From an uncultured Aquimarina sp. (GTDB lineage: Bacteria > Bacteroidota > Bacteroidia > Flavobacteriales > Flavobacteriaceae), in contig CANMLS010000016.1 of NCBI GenBank assembly GCA_947498785.1, forward strand, positions 40,885 to 104,884: a stretch of DNA of 64,000 nucleotides. Direction: 5' to 3'. The notes under the pieces are model-generated. The model was given only the letters and a program-made list of their open reading frames with translations, was not told the DNA's origin and made no database searches. This document shows positions 54,266-63,100 of the stretch, piece after piece. The translations under genes were made by a program, and so were the position numbers. Each line of letters opens with the position of its first letter. Positions within the stretch are counted from its first letter, which is position 1.

Positions 54266-55031
54266 ATTGTTTGCTATATTCTAGTATGGCTTCTCTAATT
54301 TTTTCTACACGATTATCAGGATCAGGATGTGTGCTTTGAAATTCTGGAGTACGATTAGGTCCAGCAGCAGCTTTTAGAATTTTCATTACTCCAATCATTT
54401 CTTCTGGATTATAGCCTGAGTTAATCATAAATAAGACTCCTAATTTATCACTTTCAAGTTCATCATCACGTCCATTACCTAGTAGTACATTTTGTCCTAC
54501 ACTATTTACAATCCCTCCTGCATCTGCTCCTACAGATGCTCCTGCTGAGATCGTCTTCCAAAATTCATGTTCGGCTATCCTTTCAGCAGAATGCCTTCCA
54601 AGAACATGGCCAATCTCATGACCAAGTACACCAGCAACCTGATCTTCATTCTCTAATTTTGATAATAGAGCATAGGTAATAAATATTTGACCTCCTGGTA
54701 AAGCAAATGCATTAATGGTATTAGGGTCAGCTAGTAAATGAAACTCATATTGATAAGGTGTTTGCTTAGCCATACTAGAATTCACCAATTTGTTACCTAC
54801 CATATCAATATAACTCTGTAGTTTTTGATCTGGATATAGTCCTCCATGTTGTTGAGTCATTTGTGGCGCACTTTGTAATCCTATAGCGATTTCTTGATCA
54901 CTAGTCATATTGATATTCTGTATCCTATCGGTGTATGGATTTAGCGTTTTATTGTTACACTTTTTGAAAAAAGCAAAAGCTACAATTGCCAAGCCTATTA
55001 ATATTCTGATTTTTAAGCCTCCACGTCTCAT
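54264..55031 (-). CDS. M48 family metallopeptidase
   Basis: 255 residues. An N-terminal hydrophobic stretch (ILIGLAIVAFAFF) anchors or exports it, so it probably works in the periplasm or at a membrane. The zinc site HExxH is at residues 138-142 (LGHEIGHVLGRH), and the third ligand lies in DDELESDKLGVLFM. It resembles the LoiP/BepA-like (YggG) group that handles damaged or misfolded envelope proteins. Upstream (right) is the CAP lipoprotein gene, but a 170-bp gap separates them. Confidence 0.88.
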   Translation of the reverse strand: MRRGGLKIRILIGLAIVAFAFFKKCNNKTLNPYTDRIQNINMTSDQEIAIGLQSAPQMTQQHGGLYPDQKLQSYIDMVGNKLVNSSMAKQTPYQYEFHLLADPNTINAFALPGGQIFITYALLSKLENEDQVAGVLGHEIGHVLGRHSAERIAEHEFWKTISAGASVGADAGGIVNSVGQNVLLGNGRDDELESDKLGVLFMINSGYNPEEMIGVMKILKAAAGPNRTPEFQSTHPDPDNRVEKIREAILEYSKQ

Positions 55032-55204
55032 TAGAAGTTAACTTTTAAAATGTCAAGCTTAAAGTTAATGAATATTAAAGTTGCTTACTAAATAAAATGT
55101 AAAAAACACTTTTTAGTAAGCAACTACTAGAGGTTAGATACCGTTCTGTTAATAATCCATAAACGGTGATTAGTGCTAAGCTAGCATAGTTGAGTTAGCG
55201 TAGT

Positions 55205-55669
55205 TTAGCGATAAAATAACTGTGTATAATAGTATTTTCCGTTTTCATCTTTAATAGCAGAAATACCAGTGTGAGTATAGTTTCCTTCTATGTTATTTCG
55301 GTGTCCATCACTACTGATCCAAGCATCTACAACACTTTTTGCATCTGGATAAAAACTAGCTACATTTTCTGCCATTCCTTTTGAATTCTCCTTTTCTTTT
55401 AAGACATCTCCTCTTGCAGAAAAGTCATCATGACTAATTTGACCTTGAGAAATCATATATCTAGTGTGATCCGCTGCTAATTCATCGGCAGTTTGATTTG
55501 AAGTCAATGGCGATAAGCCTTTTGTTGCACGATATTCATTAACTAATATTAATATTTCTTCTGTTATTGAAGTGTTTTCGTCAGGAGGAGTGCCGTCATC
55601 ATCAGAACAAGAAAAAGCTATAGATAATATAATAAATACACAGAAATATTTGATCAAAGAAGTTTTCAT
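55205..55669 (-). CDS. CAP-domain lipoprotein
   Basis: 154 residues. Lipoprotein signal with the lipobox AFSC followed by SDDDGTPP, an acidic start typical of surface lipoproteins in this group. The CAP/SCP domain is complete: ILILVNEYRATKGLSPL, the histidine in AADHTRYMISQGQISHDD, ENVASF and the second histidine in DAWISSDGHRNNIEGNYTHTGIS. The biochemical role of bacterial CAP proteins is mostly unknown. Confidence 0.88.
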   Translation of the reverse strand: MKTSLIKYFCVFIILSIAFSCSDDDGTPPDENTSITEEILILVNEYRATKGLSPLTSNQTADELAADHTRYMISQGQISHDDFSARGDVLKEKENSKGMAENVASFYPDAKSVVDAWISSDGHRNNIEGNYTHTGISAIKDENGKYYYTQLFYR

Positions 55670-55725
55670 AAATGGGGCTTTTTATGTTAAAATAACTAAA
55701 ATAGCATAAATTTAGTATATAACCT

Positions 55726-56451
55726 CTATAATAATTCTGAATTTATATCCAGTATGTTGTTTTTAATGTATTGATTAATAAAGCTTTCTGTGAAAAAATC
55801 ACTTCCTAATAACATTACCTTTTTTAACTCTGATGCGATATCTAATTTTTGATATGCTTTTAGCATAGGTATGGATATTGGAGCATAAGAATAATGCCAT
55901 GGTTCATATTTAAATCCTTTTCTGTCTGCTTTATTGGTATACACAAGGTAAAAACCAAAAGAATTCGCATGTTTATCCATCCATTCTTTAAACTTACAAA
56001 AAGGACCTTCACTGTCAAAATTCTTTGCCAAAAGTAAGCCTTTAGGCTGGGGCGGATTGCCATCTACGATATCTAGATCTGTGCCCCAATGGTGTCTTGA
56101 TGTTCCAGGAATTGTAGAGTACTCCACAATTTTTTGTATAGCATTAATAGGGGATAACCCCTCTTGTGTGAACTTTTTGTATTTACGTTCCCATATTCGA
56201 TTTTGATGCGCATAATTTCTATAACTAGAAACGACTTTAATTTTAAATCCACTTTTCAATGCTTCAGCTTTCATTTTTAGAAATGCTTCGTGGGCTTTCT
56301 TTTGCAGTTTATATCCATCCCCATAAAGAGAGAGATCACTTTTACCCATTAAATCATCTTTGGAAAACTCTGACTGAAGCATAGAAAATGATGACAATGA
56401 AATTCCTATCATTCCTAATGTACTTAGACTAACAAAATCTCGTCTTTTCAT
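55726..56451 (-). CDS. M15 family D-alanyl-D-alanine carboxypeptidase (VanY-like)
   Basis: 241 residues from the ATG at 56449-56451 (MKRRDFVSLSTLG); an in-frame start at 56535 would read back into the repeat element. The twin-arginine-like RRDFV before a hydrophobic stretch suggests export, possibly by Tat. M15 zinc residues are present: SRHHWGTDLDIV (His and Asp) and KYEPWHYSY (Glu-x-x-Trp-His), with VVSSYRNYAHQNRIW as the family lead-in. It trims the terminal D-alanine of peptidoglycan stems. It lies downstream of clpP, from which it is separated by the repeat element. Confidence 0.88.
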   Translation of the reverse strand: MKRRDFVSLSTLGMIGISLSSFSMLQSEFSKDDLMGKSDLSLYGDGYKLQKKAHEAFLKMKAEALKSGFKIKVVSSYRNYAHQNRIWERKYKKFTQEGLSPINAIQKIVEYSTIPGTSRHHWGTDLDIVDGNPPQPKGLLLAKNFDSEGPFCKFKEWMDKHANSFGFYLVYTNKADRKGFKYEPWHYSYAPISIPMLKAYQKLDIASELKKVMLLGSDFFTESFINQYIKNNILDINSELL

Positions 56452-56490
56452 GAACATCTGATTTATTCTACTCCTTTTGATTTTAATTAT

Positions 56491-56621
56491 GAAGTGGCTT
56501 AAGCTTTTTTTGATTAATAGAAGTGTCTTTTGCACTTCATAGCAGTGCTACGAGGTAAGAAAAAGATAAAAATTAAGTGCAAAAGCTTATTTATAGCGAA
56601 TTAAAAAAGTACAAACGACTT
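56491..56621. repeat. inverted-repeat element, copy B (131 bp, degenerate)
   Basis: Shares with copy A (11870-12030) the start GAAGTGG, the core CTTCATAGCAG.GCTACGA.GTAAGAAAAAGA and TTATAGCGAATTAAAAAA. The right end is worn (ACGACTTTT instead of ACCACTTC) and the interior is shorter. It fills the gap between the clpP stop and the M15 peptidase gene. Confidence 0.7.
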
Positions 56622-56622
56622 T

Positions 56623-57171
56623 TTATTCAAGAATTCCATCTATGATTCCGTACTCAAGTGATTCTTGAGCATCCATCCAGTAATCCCGATTAAAATCTTT
56701 TAATATTTTTTCTATGTCCTGACCACAATTATCGGCTAGAATCTGTGCGCTTAATTCTTTTGTTTTAAGAATTTCTGCCGCTTGTATTTCTATGTTAGAG
56801 GCTTGACCTCTGGCACCACCACTAGGTTGGTGAATCATCACTTTTGCATGAGGTTGCATAAACCTTTTTCCTTTTGCTCCTACACTCAAAAGAATAGAAC
56901 CCATAGATGCAGCAAGACCTGTACAAATAGTCGACACGGGACTTTTTAGACTTTTTATAGTGTCGTACATCGCAAATCCTGAAGTAACATATCCTCCAGG
57001 GCTATTGATATAAAGTTTGATTTCTTTATCACTGACCATATCCAGATACATTAATCTATCGATAACGTGCTTTGCAGATTTATCATCTACTTGCCCCCAA
57101 AGAAAAACACTGCGTTCTTCTAAGAATTTTTTATCAATAAGATCCTGGATTTTTCCTGTTTTTTCTTTCAT
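56623..57171 (-). CDS. ATP-dependent Clp protease proteolytic subunit ClpP-like
   Basis: 182 residues. The catalytic triad is in place: Ser89 in TGLAASMGS, His114 in VMIHQPSGG and Asp163 in FNRDYWMDA. It is shorter at the N terminus than the main ClpP (usually 195 or more residues), so it has little or no propeptide and may be a second ClpP form. No clpX or clpA is adjacent. It degrades unfolded proteins fed by an AAA+ partner. Confidence 0.9.
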   Translation of the reverse strand: MKEKTGKIQDLIDKKFLEERSVFLWGQVDDKSAKHVIDRLMYLDMVSDKEIKLYINSPGGYVTSGFAMYDTIKSLKSPVSTICTGLAASMGSILLSVGAKGKRFMQPHAKVMIHQPSGGARGQASNIEIQAAEILKTKELSAQILADNCGQDIEKILKDFNRDYWMDAQESLEYGIIDGILE

Positions 57172-57288
57172 TGTTATGGTTTTAATTTTTTAAAAGACAA
57201 AAAAATAAAATGATTTGATAGCATTAATTAAAGTGCATCATTCAATATTTTTTAAGAATTCTTTACATCTTTGAGATAAAAGTATAAT

Positions 57289-57296
57289 TATTTTTG
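57289..57296 (+). promoter_or_regulatory. candidate promoter -7 box of the 57311 GNAT gene
   Basis: TATTTTTG matches TAnnTTTG, 14 bp upstream of the ATG. A TTTG at 57270-57273 lies 15 bp further upstream, closer than the usual 19-21. Confidence 0.45.
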
Positions 57297-57310
57297 CAGA
57301 AAAGCATCAT

Positions 57311-57736
57311 ATGAATTTAGCATTTCACAAAATTTTAAAACAGGACTTTGGTCTGGCTCTTCCTTTAATTCAAAAACTAATGAACAATCAGTTTACAGAT
57401 AAAGTACTATTAGAAAGATTTGGCGAAATGTTTGATCAGAATTATGAGTGTTTTGGGATATATTTTGATGAAAAATTAATAGGGATTTTTGGATTATGGT
57501 TTATGACAAGGCACTATGCTGGTCGTTCTTGCGAACCAGATCATGTGTATATTGATGATCACTATAGAAATCAGGGAATAGGGAAGAAGGCGTTTGATTG
57601 GATTTATGCTTATGCTAAAAGTAAAGGTTGTGAAACTTCAGAATTAAATAGCTATGTCATAAATTATCCTTCTCACAAATTTTATTTGAATGAAGGTTAT
57701 GAGATTTGGGCACATCACTTTGTGAAAAAGTTGTAG
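57311..57736 (+). CDS. GNAT family N-acetyltransferase
   Basis: 141 residues, one GNAT domain. The strand DHVYIDDHYRNQGIGKKAF contains the acetyl-CoA loop (NQGIGK), and LNSYVINYPSHKFYLNEGYEIWAHHF is the typical C-terminal strand pair. It is transcribed divergently from clpP. The substrate is unknown. Confidence 0.85.
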   Translation: MNLAFHKILKQDFGLALPLIQKLMNNQFTDKVLLERFGEMFDQNYECFGIYFDEKLIGIFGLWFMTRHYAGRSCEPDHVYIDDHYRNQGIGKKAFDWIYAYAKSKGCETSELNSYVINYPSHKFYLNEGYEIWAHHFVKKL

Positions 57737-57964
57737 TTTTATATCAATTTCATTGTATGATTTCGCATTCAAGGCAATGTTGTTTTTGTCTGAAAACACT
57801 GTTGTTACATTACAAAAGTCTTAGTTATGTAGTGTCTGAACAAAGAATTTAGATTAAAAATGAACGAGACAACATTAAGTTAAATAGGTGTTATTGAGTC
57901 AAAGGTTTTTCTAATACTGGTTATAAGCTTTTGTAAACTTAATTTATTAAGTGATAGTTTCTTT

Positions 57965-57987
57965 ATTCATTCATTCATTCATTCATT
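57965..57987. repeat. ATTC microsatellite over a stop codon
   Basis: Five ATTC units (57965-57984) plus a partial one. In the minus-strand direction it is GAAT repeated, and the stop codon TGA of the T9SS type B gene (57979-57981) lies inside it. Slippage would change the last residues of that protein. Confidence 0.85.
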
Positions 57988-59142
57988 TATATATAAATAA
58001 CCAGCGCGATCTTTTTCTCCATCGATTTTGAGAACATAATAATATGTTCCTACAGGAAGTTTTTCACCTTTGGCGATAGTTGCTCTTCCTTCAGAAATAC
58101 CTACAAAGGCATCTGAATTGGTTTGTGCTTCATGGTATTGTTCTCTTTGATATACCAAAACTCCCCATCTATTATATATAAATAGTTCATTATTTGTTTC
58201 ACCAAGCCCATCTATTCTAAAGAAATCATTGTCACCATCATCATTTGGAGAAACTGCTGTGTATATTTCTATGTCTCCATCCAGTAGCATGTCAGATGTT
58301 CCAAAAGTAAGAACAGTATAATTGTCTGGAACCATAAGTTCTGAAGTAATCTCACCAGTATTTAAATCTCCCAAAACAGTGGAATTTCCAAGATTTACCC
58401 ATTGTCTTAAATTTGAATCCCATCCAACAACTCTTAAATTATTTATATCATCTACAAGTGTGGGAATATTGCTATTGTCATCCCAGGTAAGTGTAACTCG
58501 GGTTTCTATATCTCCATCAAGATCCCAAAACTCAAAACTACTTACTCCAAATAATAAATTATCAAAACTATTAGTATTGAAACTTGTTGGGAAAAAATTT
58601 GGAGAATTTGGATCCTCAAAATAATAAGCTCCTCTTGCTGTATTCGTGGCAGCTTGACTTTCTATACGCATAGGTCTTAACCTGAAGTCATCTCCTATAG
58701 GAAATGTGAAATCCAATATTCCTGTAATTGAAGCATATCCATCCACATAACGATCATCATTTTCGCCCAAATAAGGCGCATCATTAATAAAGTCTAAAGA
58801 AACATTACGTCTGTCTCTGGGAGTTTGAACTCTTCCAGTTGTAAACTCTTGAAAATTTGTCACTGCAACAGCAGTTTCTAACTGTAAGTCATCTCTTACG
58901 TCAACTTCCATGTCATAAAAAACAGGTCTATTGTTTCCAGAAACTGTTAAATCACCAGATTGATTGTAAAAACCAACCTTGCCACCGTTGTTTTCATCAA
59001 AAGTACCATCGTTTGTTACATCAATATGAAATCCTATCTCAGCATCGGTATGTGTCTGTAGATTTCCATAATTGTGAAATGCTTGCTGCCCTATTATAGA
59101 ATAGGTCAGGAATAATGCGGTTATGTAGATTATCTTTTTCAA
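57979..59142 (-). CDS. secreted protein with T9SS type B (gliding motility-associated) C-terminal domain
   Basis: 387 residues from the TTG at 59140-59142, which gives a signal peptide (KKIIYITALFLTYSIIGQQ); the longer start at 59223 has no such signal at its N terminus. The body is beta-rich with no recognised enzymatic domain. The last 90 residues follow the type B sorting pattern: AVSPNDDGDNDFFRIDGL, NELFIYNRWGVLVYQRE and GTYYYVLKIDGEKDRAGYLYI. It would be exported by the T9SS. The final codons and stop lie in the ATTC microsatellite. The 1232-residue surface protein gene is upstream on the same strand. Confidence 0.85.
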   Translation of the reverse strand: MKKIIYITALFLTYSIIGQQAFHNYGNLQTHTDAEIGFHIDVTNDGTFDENNGGKVGFYNQSGDLTVSGNNRPVFYDMEVDVRDDLQLETAVAVTNFQEFTTGRVQTPRDRRNVSLDFINDAPYLGENDDRYVDGYASITGILDFTFPIGDDFRLRPMRIESQAATNTARGAYYFEDPNSPNFFPTSFNTNSFDNLLFGVSSFEFWDLDGDIETRVTLTWDDNSNIPTLVDDINNLRVVGWDSNLRQWVNLGNSTVLGDLNTGEITSELMVPDNYTVLTFGTSDMLLDGDIEIYTAVSPNDDGDNDFFRIDGLGETNNELFIYNRWGVLVYQREQYHEAQTNSDAFVGISEGRATIAKGEKLPVGTYYYVLKIDGEKDRAGYLYINE

Positions 59143-59383
59143 AGTATATGGGGGTGTTATGTTAATTACGGTTAAACAGTAATTAATAGGTGGTAAATAT
59201 ACTGAAATACTTACGTTTAACAATAGCTTTTGTCGATAAAAAACAAAAAACTATCGATAAAATGCATTTTTATATCGGTAAACGGGAATAGAAATGGGGT
59301 AATGAGGAGTGACTTTTGACATATGTGTTATGATTTATGGGGTTATAAATTGTTTGATAATATTTTCTTATTTTAATTGTTTC

Positions 59384-62300
59384 TTATAATTTATAAAAAC
59401 TGATACATCCACAAGCAGGGCCTATACCTTGGGGTGAAGGAGCAGCTCCTGAGCCAGATATGATTACATTTTGAAAGGCGCCTATGACCGCTGTACTTGT
59501 GTAAAGATAGTTAAATGTTCCATCTCCATTATTTGTTGTAATCAAAGTATGATTACCAAGGTTTAACCCTGGAATACTTGCATAGGGGACATTCTGTATG
59601 TATATTTCATAGTTAAATGGAGTGGCTGTTGTATTTTGGACCTGTAGCTGGTACGGGTTAAAAGCTCCGTTTTGCCCATCATCAAAATTGTTGATCGTTA
59701 GATCGGTAGTAAGAGTTCCTGTTGGTACTCCTGAATTTTCAGGTAGACTCCGATTTACTCTATATGTTATTCTTCTATTAGTAATAACACTTCTAATGAC
59801 TACATTTAAAATTCCCGTTGTTGTACCCGCTAAAGGAATGTTTTGATCATTTGTAATATCAGTAGATGATATAGTGTTACTATGATTACCAGGTTGGATA
59901 CCAATAACATCAAATGTGAAAGTACAGGTGTTTCCCGCAGGTAAATTAACTCCAGAAATAGAGAAATTATCAGAACCTGAAACAGCGGTTATTGTTCCAC
60001 TACAGGATGATGTTCCGTCTGGAGAAGTAGATATTATCATTCCCGAAGGTAAATTATCTGTAAGTGATAAATTTGTAAGATCTACTCCAGTAGCAGGATT
60101 TTCTAACGTAATAGTAACTGTCGATTCTTCACCATAACCAATTGTAGCAGGAGAAAAATCTTTACTGGCAACTGCAGGAAAAGCTACCTCTGTAGATACG
60201 GCAAAAACTCCACCCCATATACCTTCACTAGCACTCCCTAGATCTACATTTAAAGTCGTTGCATTGTTGGGAACGAAACCAGTAGCGTCAAAAATATCAG
60301 CATCTATTCCCCAATTAAAGTTTTGATTAGGGTTCCTGCCTCCAACATCTACTCCAAATTTGGATATGGTACTATTTAAGGTATTGTTGGCGGGATTTAA
60401 AGCATTAGAGAGTGTATTTCCGTTGATAGAAACAAAATCTCCAACAGCTCCTCCAGAATCACCATCCATTCCAAAGTAACCAGCATCTGTATCAAAAGCA
60501 CCACTAGATGGTGTCAATAAACCTGTAACTGTAAACGAATCATTAGCTCCAAATCCAAAGAAATCGAAGCCATCCCATATACTTACACTTCGTGTAATAT
60601 CAGAAGGGTTTTCATAAATTATTATCATTGTCCATCCACCAAAAGGACCTGTGAATGCGCTACCTGTTACTAATGGAATATCAGCAATGGTATATGTTCC
60701 TGACCCTGCTGCTTGTACTGCCGAGGTTACATCTGCAAAAGACATAAATGTATTCCAACCCGCAAATGTATTGGTCTCTATATTGGTTAAACCGGCGTTA
60801 ACCGTTGTATACGTTCCAGCCCCAGGTTCTCTAAATTGTACTTGTTGTAGATTCAGAGAAGGGTTTGGATTTGTTATTCCGCCAAAAGTGGAGTTGTAAG
60901 AGCCTCCCCAATACAATCCAGCCCAAGCTACGGTGGCTCCTGCAGGTAATGTGAGATTTGCGCTACTTGAATTTATAGTAGTGCCATCTACACTGGCATA
61001 TCCCATAACTACAGTGGGATTGTTAGATGTCGGAGTTCCAGGGCAATTGGCTGTACAAATAAGATTCGTATTTCCGATCATATCAAAATTACCTCTAACA
61101 TTAATTGTGATTCGTTCTTCGTAAGGTCTTGGATTTTCTATTTCAATATCGACAATGGTGCCTGTACCTTGATCTGTAATATCGACCAAGGGATTACTTA
61201 CGCTGAGAAAGCTAATAAAATAAGTTTCATTTCCCTCGATACTTATATCATCTAAAATAGTAACAGTAATAGTTTCTGTATCTCCACTAGTTCCAGAAAA
61301 ATTTAATGTTCCAGTATTGGTTGTGTAATCACTTCCTGCAGTAGCTGTATTATTGACAGTAGTGAAACTTACAGCAAAAGGTCCTGTCGTATCTGGGCCA
61401 ACGTGCGTAGCAGTAAAAGTTGCAGTACCAGCATTTTCATTGACTGAGATGTCATCGATACTAATTGCTGCGTCATTATCTTCAATTGTGCCCTCTCCTT
61501 GATTATCACTCGTTGCAACCAGTGAACTGCTAACGGTTCCTAGGTTCACAAAAAAATTGTGGTTGCCTTCAATATCAGTGTCATCCACTATAGGAATTGT
61601 TATTTGTTGCGTTTCATTAATATTACCAACAAAATTAATAGGTGAAGGTGTAGAGCCAACGGCTGTATAATCAGCAGGATCTGTTGCAGAACCATTAGTA
61701 AGAGTATAGGGTACAGAAAATCCTCCCGCTACGTTTGCTCCTGATAATGTAATAGTAAAAGTTGCTGTTCCATCACCCTCATTAACAGTAACATCGTTTA
61801 TTGCTATAGAGGCGTTGTCATCATCATTAATCGTGATTTCTCCTTGCCCATCTGATATAACTATAGATGGATCCCCTACGATAGCACCAAGGTTTACAAA
61901 AAAGCTTTCAGTAGCTTCTGCAAAATTATCATTGATGATGGGTATTGGGATCGTTAAATTTTGATTTTCAGGACTTGTGCCCGAAAAGGCTATGGTTGTG
62001 CTTGTAGATGTATAATCACCAGGTGTGTTAGCTGAGTTATTGGCCGTTGAATACGCTATAGTAAAAGCTCCAGCGGCATTTCCACCAGAGTGACTAACTG
62101 TAAGATCTGCGGTTCCTGCATTTTCGTTAACAGTTATATCAGATATAGCTAATTGTGGAGAGGTACTACTACATGAAATTGTAGCTTCCCATCCAGAGAA
62201 GTTGAATATAAAATCCGAGGTAAATCTAAATGTTAGACATCCTGTAGTAGAAGATATTGTTGTTCCATTAGGAGAATTTCCATTATCAAAAATTCCTATT

Positions 62301-63082
62301 TGTGGACTAGCTGTTGAGGTTCCATCAAAGATTCTAAGAAAATCAAAATTATCCTCCACACTAAATTGAGTAAATGTAATGCTGACATTAGCTCCAACCA
62401 CATCAGGACAAATAGTATAAGTGATATCTTCAAAATTATTATAATTTCCATTTGCTCCACCAGAATCAAGGAAGGTGCCACTACACGTATTTATTGTAGT
62501 TCCGTTAGAAATAATAAAAAGATTGGTTTCTATGGATAAATTATCAATGAAAGCAAATTCTCCTGCTTCCCAATCTCCAAAATTCCAAGTGCTTAAGTTT
62601 ATAAACCTGATTGTAGTCGTGGTAGATAAAAATGCAGAAATATCTGCATTGAAGCTACTGGTTTGATTTCCATCTAAATTTCCAATGGTGGTAAAGTTCA
62701 CTCCATCAGCAGATATTTGTACAGCTAGTAATTCACTAGATGTTGAGCCTCCTGACCCATCCAGACCAATCGTTTGCCAATCAAAAGATAAAACAGCACT
62801 TGAAGCACTAGATAGATCTGCACTTCGAACAATTTGCTGAGAATTTCGAGTAATGTCTTCAAATCTAAGTCTTCCTCCGGTTATACGAATTCGTCCAGAA
62901 TTAACACTTCCATTATCTGTTTCTATCCAATTTGTAGCCCAATTTTGGGTTCCATTATTGTTAGCATAAGAAACTGTTCCGAAATTGTCAACATATGTAT
63001 CTTGACCAAAAGAAATACTAATTGGTATAATAGCCAATAGAATCAGTTGGATCAGATATAACTTATTTGGTATAAATTTCAT
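59384..63082 (-). CDS. large secreted surface protein with CUB-like, Calx-beta and DUF11-like domains
   Basis: 1232 residues. A signal peptide (LIQLILLAIIPISISFGQ) is followed by a jelly-roll-like region (40-190), a CUB-like domain (INTCSGTFLDSGGANGNYNNFE to LTFRFTSDF), then at least three Calx-beta repeats, each with ENAGTA or EGDGTATFTI, ITIPI..D and F.V.LG. A further region (GNTNLICTANCPG onward) has WAGLYWGG and WTMIIIYENP, as in gram-positive-type surface anchor proteins. A DUF11-like domain (ATIGYGEESTVTITLENP) follows. No standard T9SS type A or B tail is evident; the C terminus ends CGCISFYKL. Likely an adhesin or matrix protein. Confidence 0.8.
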   Translation of the reverse strand: MKFIPNKLYLIQLILLAIIPISISFGQDTYVDNFGTVSYANNNGTQNWATNWIETDNGSVNSGRIRITGGRLRFEDITRNSQQIVRSADLSSASSAVLSFDWQTIGLDGSGGSTSSELLAVQISADGVNFTTIGNLDGNQTSSFNADISAFLSTTTTIRFINLSTWNFGDWEAGEFAFIDNLSIETNLFIISNGTTINTCSGTFLDSGGANGNYNNFEDITYTICPDVVGANVSITFTQFSVEDNFDFLRIFDGTSTASPQIGIFDNGNSPNGTTISSTTGCLTFRFTSDFIFNFSGWEATISCSSTSPQLAISDITVNENAGTADLTVSHSGGNAAGAFTIAYSTANNSANTPGDYTSTSTTIAFSGTSPENQNLTIPIPIINDNFAEATESFFVNLGAIVGDPSIVISDGQGEITINDDDNASIAINDVTVNEGDGTATFTITLSGANVAGGFSVPYTLTNGSATDPADYTAVGSTPSPINFVGNINETQQITIPIVDDTDIEGNHNFFVNLGTVSSSLVATSDNQGEGTIEDNDAAISIDDISVNENAGTATFTATHVGPDTTGPFAVSFTTVNNTATAGSDYTTNTGTLNFSGTSGDTETITVTILDDISIEGNETYFISFLSVSNPLVDITDQGTGTIVDIEIENPRPYEERITINVRGNFDMIGNTNLICTANCPGTPTSNNPTVVMGYASVDGTTINSSSANLTLPAGATVAWAGLYWGGSYNSTFGGITNPNPSLNLQQVQFREPGAGTYTTVNAGLTNIETNTFAGWNTFMSFADVTSAVQAAGSGTYTIADIPLVTGSAFTGPFGGWTMIIIYENPSDITRSVSIWDGFDFFGFGANDSFTVTGLLTPSSGAFDTDAGYFGMDGDSGGAVGDFVSINGNTLSNALNPANNTLNSTISKFGVDVGGRNPNQNFNWGIDADIFDATGFVPNNATTLNVDLGSASEGIWGGVFAVSTEVAFPAVASKDFSPATIGYGEESTVTITLENPATGVDLTNLSLTDNLPSGMIISTSPDGTSSCSGTITAVSGSDNFSISGVNLPAGNTCTFTFDVIGIQPGNHSNTISSTDITNDQNIPLAGTTTGILNVVIRSVITNRRITYRVNRSLPENSGVPTGTLTTDLTINNFDDGQNGAFNPYQLQVQNTTATPFNYEIYIQNVPYASIPGLNLGNHTLITTNNGDGTFNYLYTSTAVIGAFQNVIISGSGAAPSPQGIGPACGCISFYKL

Positions 63083-63100
63083 AGTATCGAAGATCCAAAA

